Positions 12,965-22,957 of a stretch of 64,000 bases of DNA are shown piece after piece. The position numbers and the translations under genes are program-made. This stretch comes from Mycteria americana (lineage: Eukaryota; Chordata; Aves; Ciconiiformes; Ciconiidae): contig NC_134396.1 of the NCBI RefSeq assembly GCF_035582795.1, positions 32,841,683 through 32,905,682 of the forward strand. Reading direction: 5' to 3'. The first letter of the stretch is position 1. Every line of letters starts with the position of its first letter. The notes under the pieces are model-generated. The model saw only the letters and a program-made list of their open reading frames with translations. It made no database searches and was not told where the DNA came from.

Positions 12965-14056
12965 ATGAGGGAAGGGGATACCAACAGGATTGCAGTAGGC
13001 AAGCCAAGGGTTGTCATGGAATCGCCTGACAGTGGCAAAGTTAGTGGGAGTATTTACGCTGCTTCTGGGAGCACGGAGGGCTCAGGAGTATATCTGAAAT
13101 GCTTGTACACCAATGCACACAGCATGAGAAACGAGCAAGATGAACTGGAAACATTGGTCAGCTCCCAGAGCTACAGTATCATTGGTATTAGTGAGCCTTG
13201 GTGGAATGAGTCCCATGACTGGAGTGCTGGGATGGAGGGCTACAGGCTGTTCAGGAGGGATAGGGAGGTCAGGCGAGATGGAGGTGTCGCACTACAGTTA
13301 GTGATGGTGCGGCTGAGAGCCTCTGGGTAAGTATTAAGGGGATAGAAAACAAAGGAGATGTAAGTGGGTGTCTACTACCGATCGCCCAGCCAGCATGTAA
13401 GCACTGATGAGTTATTCCACAGGCAATTAGGAGAAATTTCTGGATCAGTAGCCCTGGTCCTTATGGGAGATTTCAAATTCCCAGAGATCAGCTGGGAATA
13501 CCATACTGCCGTGATGACCAGGTCTTGGAAATTCTTTAAGTTTGTGGGAGATAGCTTCTTGTCATAGGTACTCAGTGAGCCAGCTAGGAAAGATGCCCTC
13601 CTAAACTTGCTACTTGTGAATAGAGAAGGATTCATGGGGGATGTGATGGTAGGTGGCTGTCTTGACCACAGTGATCATGAAATGGTTGAGTTCAGAATTT
13701 TCAGTGTAATGAGAAAAAAGGACAGCAGAGTTGCTACTGTGCACTTCAGGAGAGCAAACTTTAAGTTATTCAGGGAGCTATTTAGTGAAGTACCCTGGGA
13801 ATCTGCTTTTGAGGGTTTAGGAGTCCACAAGTGCTGGTCAGTCTTTAAGAACCACCTTTTAGAAGTGCAAGAGCAGGCAATCCCACTGTGTCCTAAGCCA
13901 AGGAAGTGGGGCAGACAACCAGCTTGGCTGAACAGGGAAGATCAAGAGCTTGTGGAGCTCAAGAGCAAAACCAAATTGTATGATCTCTGGAAGCGAGGTC
14001 AGACTTCACAGGAAGAATACAGAGCTGTGGTTCATATATGCAGGGAGAAGGCATGA
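12965..14056 (+). pseudogene. CR1 ORF2 endonuclease region
   Basis: This segment encodes the apurinic/apyrimidinic-type endonuclease that nicks target DNA for CR1 insertion. Visible blocks are LKCLYTNAHSM, GISEPWWNESHDW, GVYYRSPSQ, LVLMGDFKFPEISW and LDHSDHEMVEFRI, then the linker ending in EEYRAVVHICREKA. The conserved metal/phosphate motif normally ending in Asn reads GDFK, and the terminal SDH triad is kept. Three frame changes split it (12965-13330, 13364-13567, 13607-14056). Confidence 0.85.
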
Positions 14057-14077
14057 AAGGCCAAAGCTCAATTAGAG

Positions 14078-15179
14078 TTGAAACTGGCCAGTGTTTTTTC
14101 AGATAACAAGAAGGGTGGTGGATGTAGTTTTTCTGGATTTTATGATACTGTCTCTCACAGCATCGTTCTGGACAAGCTGTCCAGCTGTGGGATGAGCAGC
14201 TTCATGGTGCTCTGGGTGAAGAACTGGCCAAAGGGCAGGGCTCAAAGGGTTGTAGTGAATGGGGCTACATCTGGCTGGTGACTGGTCACCAGCAGTGTTC
14301 CTGAGGGTTCAATTCTAGGGCCAGAATAGGGTTCAATATGTTTATAAGCAATCTGGATGCAGGAGCTGGATGCACCACTAGCAAGTTTGCTGATGATACC
14401 AAACTGGGAGGTGCTGTTGACTCTCTTGAGGGACAAGAGGCCTTGCAAAGGGATGTGGATAGATTGGAGCATTGGGCTGTGATTAATGGGATGAAATTTA
14501 TCAAGTCCAAATGCCGGATTCTGCACCTAGGATGGAGTAACGCTGGGCACAAGTATAAATGGGGAGAGGAGTGGCTGGAGAGCAGCCCTGCAGGAAGGGG
14601 TGTGGGGGTGCTGGTCGACAGCGGGCTCAGGGTGAGCCAGCAGCATGCCCTGGCAGCCAGGAGGGCAAACCGCACCCTGGGGAGCATCAAACACGGCATA
14701 ACCAGCCCGTCAACAGAGGTGATCATCCCACTCTATTCAGCATTGGTGTGGCCTCACCTTGAGTACTGTGTCCAGTTCTGGGCCCCACAGTTTAAAAAGG
14801 ATGTTAACGTCCTAGGAGGAGGGCAACAAAGCTGGTGGAAGGGCTGGAAGGCATGTCCTCTGAGGAGCGGCTGAGGACTCTGGGCTTGTCTGCTTTGGAG
14901 AAAAGGAGGCTGAGGGGCAACTGCATTGCTTTCTACAGCTTCCTGAGGAGGGGAAGTGGAGAGGGAGGTGCTGATCTCTTCTCCCTGGGATCCAGTGACA
15001 GGATGCATGGGAATGGCTCAAAGCTGCACCAGGGGAGGTTTAGACTGGACATTAGGAAACATTTCTTTACCAAGAGGGTGGTCAAACATTGGAACAGGCT
15101 CCCTAGAGAGGTGGTCGATGCCCCATGCCTGTCAGTGTTTAAGAGGCATTTGGACAATGCCCTTGATAACATGCTTTAA
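14078..15179 (+). pseudogene. CR1 ORF2 reverse transcriptase, fingers deleted
   Basis: After only about 15 codons of the linker (ELKLASVFSDNKK) the sequence jumps to VVFLDFYDTVSH, the first catalytic block of the RT palm, in a shifted frame. Several hundred codons of linker, fingers and early palm are therefore missing. Downstream are RAQRVVVNGATSGW, an intact FADDTKLGG catalytic loop, ALQRDVDRL, VIIPLYSALVWPHLEYC and, after another frameshift near 14820, [13 protein letters not shown] through [13 protein letters not shown] and the stop at about 15179. Confidence 0.85.
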
Positions 15180-15246
15180 CTTGGTCAGCCCTGGAGTGGT
15201 CAGGCAGTTGGACTAGATGATTGTTGTAGGTCCCTTCCAACCAAAA

Positions 15247-15313
15247 TATTCTATTCTATTCTATTCTCTTCTATTCTATTCTATTCTATTCTATTCTATT
15301 CTATTCTATTCTA
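15247..15313 (+). repeat. (TATTC)n microsatellite at the CR1 tail
   Basis: About 13 tandem copies of the pentamer TATTC/TTCTA with one variant unit (TCTTC). The array begins exactly where CR1 copies normally carry their 8-bp terminal repeats, right after CCAACCAAAA. It was probably seeded by the CR1 tail and expanded by slippage. Confidence 0.95.
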
Positions 15314-16468
15314 GTAATAGAACAGGATCAGTTGATTTCTAGTCATGACATCATCATAAACCACTGCACTTAACCGTTTTAAAAAACTGTCTTGCTAGTC
15401 TCATTTTCATGCTCAAAACCCATAAAACTGAATAATATACTTCAACATATTGTCAGTGACTAGACATTTATCTAATTTTGCATTGCTAGCAGAAGATAAA
15501 ACCCTTGACATGTAGACAAAAATAAATTGTCATAAGGAATTGAAGTGAGAAGTTACTATTGATTTCCTCTTTAATGTTGTCCACATGTGAACACCTTTCC
15601 TGCTTTAAAGAGAAGCAAATGACTGCTTCTTCCTCCTTCAGCCTTGCCTGACAGTGGTGGCTGATAATCCTGATGAGCTCAGTTGTCCAATGTACTTCCA
15701 CTTAATGCTGGAATTCATTTTACTCTCAAGTGATTTGTCAACTCTGAACCATGATGAGTAATCTAACTTACAAATGTAATTAATAATGTATGCATCCAAA
15801 CCTGCTCCTGTAAAATAGCTTAATAATTGCAATGTATTAACCAGCAGTCACATTTCTAAGCTGCACGGTGGACCTCTTCATGTGTGCTAGTGTTCAGTCA
15901 AGTAGTAAAATCATCGTGAAAGGTTTTGTGATCAGGTTGAAGGAAGTCTATTAGAAATATAAAAATAATATCACAGTATTATTATTTCATCACTTTCTTC
16001 CTGAAGGTATTAAAACATAAATGTATATACTGTGATAAGTAAAAAAAAAATCAAACACTTACTGAATTCCAATGGTAATTGTGATGTTTGTAAACTGAAT
16101 TAACTACCTTATTTATTCACAACTACTTATTTTTATGGATTACCAGCTCTGGAATTGAAAAGGAATTTATTTCTATGAGCTGTTGACAGAAAATTTCCTC
16201 TTTCCATCCAAATCAGGGTTTCTAATCCTTCTAAAAGTGGCAGTCTCTTATTTGAGGTATACAGCATTTCCAACTTCCCAATAGTTCCTCTTAGAGAAGA
16301 AGAGGGAGAGGGAAGCGAGGGAAGGAGGAAGGCGGGGAAGAAAGGAAGGAACTCATCGATGATATCCATTATGTAGATGTGCATGTCAGTATTATTTACC
16401 CAAGTTCAATCTGAGAAGTTGATAAAAGCCCTCTTACATTCCAAAAAGGCAAATATGTGCAACGATTG

Positions 16469-16665
16469 GGAAAAAGTGGAATTTTGGTCACTTAAAGGTT
16501 GATCAGAATATTCGTTGTCTCACAAATGCTTCCCAACCTCACTCCTTTCCTAACAGGCTTTTATGGGAGTGGAAAAAGTGGAATTTTGGTCACTTAAAGG
16601 TTGATCAGAATATTCGTTGTCTCACAAACACTTCCCAACCTCACTCCTTTCCTAACAGGCTTTTA
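16469..16665. repeat. Tandem duplication, 102-bp period, two copies
   Basis: The segment starting GGAAAAAGTGGAATTTTGG at 16469 is repeated from 16571. Over the 95 bases that match (16469-16563 versus 16571-16665) only two adjacent bases differ by eye (AATG versus AACA). Each copy ends in a pyrimidine-rich CTCCTTTCCTAACAG, which resembles a 3' splice site but has no exon after it. The near-identity implies a recent duplication. Confidence 0.95.
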
Positions 16666-16946
16666 CCCTATAACCTAGAGTACTGGTCAGTATCCTCTGT
16701 AGGCACCATGTGTACACGTCAAAAAATATGATTTCCTAAGGCTGCAAAAAAACAGGTGTTGACAGGCCTTAATCTTTCCTGTATCCATTTCCTCAGTCCT
16801 AGTTTTTGTCTACATTTTGCTTCTGTTTTCCAGAGAGTTTTCAGTAGTGTGAAAATTACTATTTTAAAATTACTATTTTATCTTGCTTACTGACTCATAA
16901 GCACTCAGTGGTATAACTTCCAAGTACTACATGTGCGTGCCACATG

Positions 16947-16986
16947 CAGTAAATTGCAATAAATTGCAGTACACAGCAATTTACTG
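16947..16986. repeat. Short inverted repeat (11-bp arms)
   Basis: CAGTAAATTGC at 16947-16957 is perfectly complementary to GCAATTTACTG at 16976-16986 with an 18-base loop. It is the only perfect arm pair of this length I noticed in the area. It may be fortuitous in AT-rich DNA. Confidence 0.5.
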
Positions 16987-17490
16987 TGCTGGACATGCAA
17001 ATTTCCTAGTCGGGATTTTTTTCGGGGGGGGTGGGGTGGTGCAGATTTGTCTTGGGTCTACATTTAGAGTCATGCAGTGTCCTCTTGTGTTCACCACTTG
17101 TGTGTTTGGCATGGTTTCACTCTTGGTCAGAGGAAACCCATGATGACATTGCATGCAGGAAGTTACACAGAGGTCCCCACCTGCAATGTGTCCTCAAGGT
17201 CCTTCAGTAGTTTGCTCATTACATGTGCACAGTTTTCTGTTAGTAAGGACTACGCAGTCTGAGATGTTTCTACAGAACATCTACATCTGGTTTCACTTAT
17301 CAGTTATAGACATATTCATCTGGGAATCACTATTTAGGTGTGGACACATGGTGCATACTAAAGATCAGCAACTAGCATGAACTCTGTTGGTGGTAAACAC
17401 AACTTGGGTATATGATCCTAAAACCACAACAGATGGCATCAAATCAAATCTCTATCCCTTTGAATCACACCAGTAATTAAGGTGGGATGC

Positions 17491-18658
17491 TTAAGCCATT
17501 AAGGACACCGTCCCACACAACATCCTTGTCACTAAATTAGCGAGATATGTGTTTGATGGATGGACTATTAGGTGGGTAAGGAACTGGCTGGATGACTGTA
17601 TCCAAAGAGTTGCAGTCAATGCCTCAATGTCCAAATAAAGATCAGTAACAAGCAGTGTCCCTCAGTGGTCTGTATTGGGACCGATACTGTTCAATATCTT
17701 TATTAATGACATAAACAGTGGGATTGAGTGCACCCTCAGCAAGTTTGTGGATGACACCAAGCTGAGCGGTACAGTTGATATGCTTGAGGGAAGGCATGCT
17801 ATCCAGAGGGACCTTAACAGGCTTGAGGAGTGAGCCAATGTGAACCTCAGGAAGTTCAACAAGGCCAAGTGCAAGACATGCACCTGGGTCGGGGCAATCA
17901 CCAGCATCAGTAGAGGCTGGGTGGTCAATGGATTGAGAGCAGCCCTGCAGAGAAGGACGAGGATACTGGTAGATGAAAAATTAGATATGAATCAGCAAAT
18001 GTGCACTTGCAGCCCTGAAAGCCAATTGTATCCTTCACTCCATAAAAAGAAGTGGGGCCAGCAGGTCAAGGGAGGTGATTCTGCCCCTCTGCTCTGCTCT
18101 TGTGAGACCCCACCTGGAGTATTGCATCCAGTTCTGGCATCCCCAGCACAAGAAAGACATGGACCTGTTGGAGCAGGTCCAGAGGAGGGCCACAAAAATG
18201 ATCAGAGGGCTGGAACACCTCTCCTGTGAAGAAAGGCTGAGAGAGTTGGGGTTGTTCAGCCTGGAGAAGAGAAGGCTCCAAGGAAGACTTTATCGTGGCC
18301 TTTCAATATATGTTCTTTCGTCTATATATCTTATATAATTATTTCTCATAAGAAGGGCAGAGAAAGACTTTTTACCAAGGCCTTTAGTGATAGGACAAGG
18401 GGTAACAGTTTTAAACTGAAAGAGGGTAGATTAAGATTGGACATAAGAAAGAAGTCCTTTACTACGAGGGTGGTGAGACACTGGAACAGGTTGCCCGGAG
18501 AAACTGTGGATGCCCCATCACTGGAAGTGTTCAAGGTCAGGTTGGACGGGGCTTTGAGCAACCTGACCTAGCGAAAGATGTTCCTGGCCATGGCAGGGGG
18601 GTTGGACTAGATGAGCTTGAAAAGTCAAAAAAACCCAAATCATTCTGTCATTCTAAGT
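17491..18658 (+). mobile_element. CR1 LINE, 5'-truncated copy C
   Basis: This copy begins within the RT palm ([25 protein letters not shown]). It continues through [19 protein letters not shown], the catalytic loop (FVDD), AIQRDLNRL and KFNKAKCK. After frame changes it reads [34 protein letters not shown] and [13 protein letters not shown], then the 3' part with GGTAACAGTTTTAAACTGAAAG, HWNRLPGETV and GGGGGGTTGGACTAGATGAGCTTG. Around 18305-18350 an AT-rich stretch replaces the usual coding sequence. It belongs to a different CR1 subfamily from copy A, judged by its 3' UTR. Confidence 0.9.
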
Positions 18659-19699
18659 ATCTGTCTGCTTGTGAAGATACGAGTATTTTTTTTCAAAGGT
18701 AATAACAGTGGTCACGATTTTATAGTGTGCTGTTTCTCTTGAATCTCAAGTTGACATCTGGGAAACAGAGCCACACACCCCATGCTGTTGTTGATACCTT
18801 AAGAAGGGAATCCTGACAGAATTCACAAAAGCATCACAAGGCTTCTCCCAAAACCAATACCAAGGCAAAATTGTTCTGTTGGAAATGCACCTGCAAAAGC
18901 TGAGAGAAACCATGCTGACTGGAGCATTATGAACACATACACGAACAACATACTGTCACAAAGCGGAACACCATGGCATGGAGACGTATTGGAGAGGCCA
19001 TGTATTAGTGGTAAGAGGCATTGGGTCAGTTCTCCTTTTTAGCCATGTATTGTCCAAGAACATTGTTTCATCATGCTTGCCATTCTTTATTTCTTCATCT
19101 CAATTTATTGACTAGCATCGTAACTAACAGCTATTTTTCAGTTCTGTTTTTATGTGACTCCTATTTATGCTGCAGTCTTTCTGCTGCTTACGAATACTAT
19201 CAGATTCAGGTTTGTTTTCAGATGTGTTTGTTGTCTTGCAGCATTCAAGGATTTCTATGGTTTGTACAATGTTTTCTTCAGACTTCCTTAAAACTTTAAG
19301 TAAAATTCCCTTTTTTCTTTTAGAAATGTGCTTTTGAATTTTTCACATTAGTGATATTAAATGATTTCCTTTTTCTTTCACATTTTAAGCTGAAACACTA
19401 TACTCGAGGTTGTTAAACTGCGATGTGTTCCGCGGCTGTTCCCTTCACTCGTACATGCAGCTAAATTTATATAAAGAAGACGGGACAATTGTGATCCTGT
19501 AGTCTGATCATCTATGTAATATGCACCATTGGCAATGTCTGAGGTTATGCATGTTTGGGTATATCTCTAGGAAGATCTTGATACATAATTTGCCAGTAAT
19601 GGAGAATTCCTTATGGCCTTTAATAAGATATGCCAAATTATTTTTATTGATAATTGTCTTTCCTGGCAAAAAAGGACGAAAGGTATCTTATTTATAAAT
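18659..19699. other. Intergenic, nothing recognised
   Basis: AT-rich sequence between CR1 copy C and an older repeat. The 92-codon frame at 19021-19299 is rich in Cys/Leu/Ser but has no identifiable motif. Confidence 0.35.
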
Positions 19700-20480
19700 T
19701 GAATTTGTTTACCTTGAATTTGCAGACACACAATATTTTTATATTGAGTAGAAAAACCCCTTATGAAAGCTGCGCTTTCATTGCGATCAGGCAGATCCCT
19801 TCGCTCTCTCTTTGACAAGCTAAATAGATTGTGCTTTTTGTCTTTCAATGTATAGCTTGTTTTTTCCAGCCCTAAATGTTCCTTATGGCTCTTTTCTGGA
19901 TCCTGTCTAATTTCAGTGTCTTTCATGGACATTGAGAACTGGACGCGATATGCCAGAAGCAATCATGCAAATGCCAAATGCAGAGGTTATGTAACATCCC
20001 TATTTATACATCTGAAACCAGCCTATTTGCCATATTGCTTGTGCTGCTGCACTGAGAGGTCATATTCGCTTGATTGTCAATCACAGTCAATCCTATGGCA
20101 CAGTTAGCTGCCGAATAAATACACCCTACATTCTTTATTCCTAAGCATACACCTTACAGTGGTTTTTGTTGAAATCCGTGCTATTTCTTTGAGACAAGGC
20201 AGTTAAGCTGTCCAGATCACAGAACTGGACTCTCTATTATTTACTACTCTCCCTGCCTCCTTGCCTTTTGCAAATTTTACCAGTGACAATTTTGTATTTT
20301 CTTCCAAATGACTGGTAAAAATAGTGTAAAGCCAAGCAGTGGTATCTGCACACTTCTACTAGAGACACACCATAATGTACGTCCACATTTATAGTATGCC
20401 TAGAGATCTGTCTGCCTTCTCATAGGAGTTGGTGGGGTGGTCAATAGCAGACTCCGTATGGTACCCCATCTTCTGTTTTA
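19700..20480 (-). mobile_element. Ancient L3/CR1-type LINE fragment
   Basis: The plus strand resembles the antisense of the old amniote L3/CR1 lineage in the order expected. It runs from ACAAGCTAAATAGATTGTGC through CTTTTCTGGATCCTGTCTAATTTC and GAGAACTGGACGCGATATGCCAG to TTGCAAATTTTACCAGTGACAA and TGGTACCCCATCTTCTG. Divergence is high and boundaries are approximate. This is pattern recognition only and would need RepeatMasker to confirm. Confidence 0.5.
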
Positions 20481-22417
20481 TCTGATAAAATAGCTTTGCT
20501 AAACATTCAGTGTCAATTTTTTTCTGAATTTTCAATATTTTGAAAACAGAATTGCTTTCTTTTTTTCACATTTTATCACTTCACTATAGCAGAAAATTCT
20601 TATTTCCAAAAAAAAGGCAATCAAAAACACTGGGGTAGTTGCTTTCTGTGCTTTTTTTTTCATCACTTCTTTCAATACTTGTGGAAAAGAGCAGTAGGAT
20701 CGCCACTCCAAAGCATCTGCGTGCATCGGCTGGCACACATTAGTAAATGTCAGCTCTGAAATACTTTCAGAATCGGTTAAAAAATGTATGAAGCAGCCTG
20801 TCAAGCTGTCACGGATAAGGCAGATTGAATGACAGCCATCAAGGATCTGGGTACTGGGGTTTGTTTAAGAGCCAACAGGATTAAGGCTTCTTCACACACT
20901 CACTCCCTCACTTCCCCCAGCATTAGGTTCCCAAGCTCTCGACCTCCATTCCCAGCAGGGAGGTCACTGCTGATCCAGTACGGTTGGGCACAAAGCCATG
21001 TAGGTTCCTGCTGTGAAGCTGCTGGCAGTTACCTCTCTTCGGTGTCACTGACTAAGGATGCTGGGTATCCCCCGACACTCATCTCCACTCAGCTCTCTGA
21101 TCTCTTCCCCCACTTCCAGGATGTTTCTTTCAGCCAGGATCTTCACCTGCTCCTTTCCAGGCCCCAGCTTTCCCAACCTGAATAGTCTGTGTGCAGAAGT
21201 GGGACGTGTGATCAGCCTCTTAAGTGGTGTCTCATGCCCCTTCATCAATTGGAGGGTTCAGGACGTGCCACCTGTGTTTAGACCAGGTGTTATCACCATT
21301 TACAACTGTCCCCCATGCCAGTTGCAACTAGCAAGTAGCAGGCTTCTGCTTGGGAGTGTAAAGTTCAGTTTCGGACATCTACTCACATACACACATGCAT
21401 CTAATTATCTGCCACCTGCTAGCATTCACAGCTAAGCTATTTTTTAATCCGTGGCACAGGCAAGATTGTTTTTGTGATTCAGAAGTACTGTCGTGACTCA
21501 CAGGCCCTTTTGATATGCGAGTACAACACTTTAAATAGTACACTGTGACAGAAAGACAGAGCAGGCAATGTGGCTTGTCTCCTTTGAGAATCTTGGTCCC
21601 TGGTAAATCACACTCATTCACACACTTTAAGTGTTAAACTGCTGTGTTTTTGTGGTTTTTTGGATTAGGTACAACAGAGAAAAAAAAATCTAAGCCTTTG
21701 TAAAAGGCAAATAGTTTATGCAAATCAAACTGGCTCCTCTTTCTCAGTCCTCCACACAGTCACAGTTGGAGAAAAACAGCGAAGGCACCTACAACAGATT
21801 CTCGAGTGCTTCATCGTCTGGGGGAAGAGCAGTTTTGTCCTACTGCCTTGTCAGTGCAAGAGAAATGGATGTCTGGAATAACAGGCAAGTACCAGCCAAA
21901 AGTACTGTTTCTGCTCTGGCTGTGTCATTTGAGAAAGAGGACTTCTACTCTTTGACTCTACAGCCACACTAGTTTTGATGTGTCCCTACCCTAGAGCTCC
22001 CAAGGCAGATACTGGCAGAAAGACCTGCTGGGCTGAGGGAGAAGAAAAGAAACTCCCATACATTCCCAGGAGAAGTTCCGTAACTCCCACAGTATCAGGA
22101 CTCATTTCTAGTTTTGTTCTCAAAATAGGTGTCAGAGAAAATGCTTCATTCTACTTTTTGCTTTTTAACTGTTTTTTCAAGAGATCTAGGTAAAACATTC
22201 CCTGCTAAAAACTGGGAGAGTGAGATGAAGAGCTTGTAGCTGTTCTTGCAGCAGCTATATGCCTCCCAAGGAGCAAGACTGCTAGATCAGACGTATGTGT
22301 CTCGTTCTTCAGTGGAGGCTCTGGGTAGATGGATTACCAGATAAAGTTGGAGAGATTTTGAAACTGTAATATAACTGCATTATAACAATTAAATGTAAAT
22401 TGTGATCCAAACTAAGC
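20481..22417. other. Intergenic, nothing recognised
   Basis: Contains short open frames (20829-21185 and 21058-21435, plus strand) without recognisable domains or splice-bounded exons. No repeat was identified with confidence. Confidence 0.35.
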
Positions 22418-22957
22418 TGTCCTGAGACACTGCTGCTAAAGATATCCATTGTATAGCCCTACCCTTGCTGGACAAGAAGTTAATCTTATCTAAACAATGT
22501 TCCTTTGTCTGATAAGCAGGATGTGGCTGTCAAAAGCAGAAGTTTAACTAATGTATTACTAGCCCAGTTAGTAAACCATGAAGAACTGCTTAGATCTGCC
22601 AAAAAGTAGGAAACTAGGGGAGAGGTAATTCCGGCAGAGGGAGATCGTGACCACCAACTCATGGACCACCTACCCCAATTATACCATTGACTCAAATGAT
22701 GAAGCATGCATACTAATTTACCTGCTGGGCAAAGAGATTTTAGCCAATCATTTAATAGAATAACACTGCATATGTATTAGGAAGTTGAATATGTTAATGC
22801 TTTGTGTATAAATAACTGTTAATTTGAAAGCTTGGTGCTGCTGTCTTGAGACAGTCACCGATATCTGTGCAAATATGCAATAAAATACCTCTGCTCTATG
22901 TGTGTATTGGCATTTCAACACACCGGGTAAAAGAACCCTGATTTTTCGGGGACAACA
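22418..22957 (+). mobile_element. Probable retroviral LTR, family not assigned
   Basis: The segment opens TGTCCTGAGACA and closes CGGGGACAACA, giving the TGTC...GACA inverted ends of an LTR. A TATA box (TATAAATA, 22807-22814) is followed 72 bases later by a polyadenylation signal (AATAAA, 22879-22884), the compact spacing of an LTR with a short R region. Immediately after the end, a TGG (from 22960) could mark a primer-binding site, and a short open stretch begins at about 22990. No matching second LTR and no convincing target-site duplication were found, so it could be a 5' LTR of a deleted element or a solo LTR with drifted flanks. Confidence 0.6.

Larger units (their letters stand above)
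12590..15316 (+). mobile_element. CR1 LINE copy B, with ORF1 end and internal deletion
   Basis: This is the longest CR1 copy in the window. In order it carries the ORF1 C-terminus (12720-12959), the ORF2 endonuclease (12965-14056), an abrupt jump into the RT palm at about 14100-14135, the RT remainder with an intact FADD loop (14386-14397), the ORF2 C-terminus to the stop near 15179, and a CR1-type 3' UTR with GGACTAGATGATTGTTGTAGGTCCCTTCCAACC. It ends in a pentanucleotide array. Several frame changes and stops show it is dead. The 5' boundary is approximate because the first roughly 130 bases are weakly similar. Confidence 0.9.
15317..17490. other. Intergenic with a short tandem duplication
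   Basis: AT-rich unique sequence. It holds a purine-rich tract at about 16295-16350, the 102-bp-period duplication at 16469-16665, an 11-bp inverted repeat at 16947-16986 and a G-rich run at 17024-17039. No gene was recognised. Confidence 0.5.

Noticed and set aside
14242..15172. Minus-strand frames of 79-146 codons
   Set aside because: They are antisense shadows of CR1 copy B.
15247..15313. CRISPR-like or regulatory repeat array
   Set aside because: Units are 5 bp with no spacers. It is a microsatellite at a LINE tail.
19021..19299. 92-codon Cys/Leu-rich plus-strand frame as a small secreted protein
   Set aside because: No signal-peptide cleavage pattern, splice sites or conserved motif. 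Composition is typical of AT-rich chance frames.
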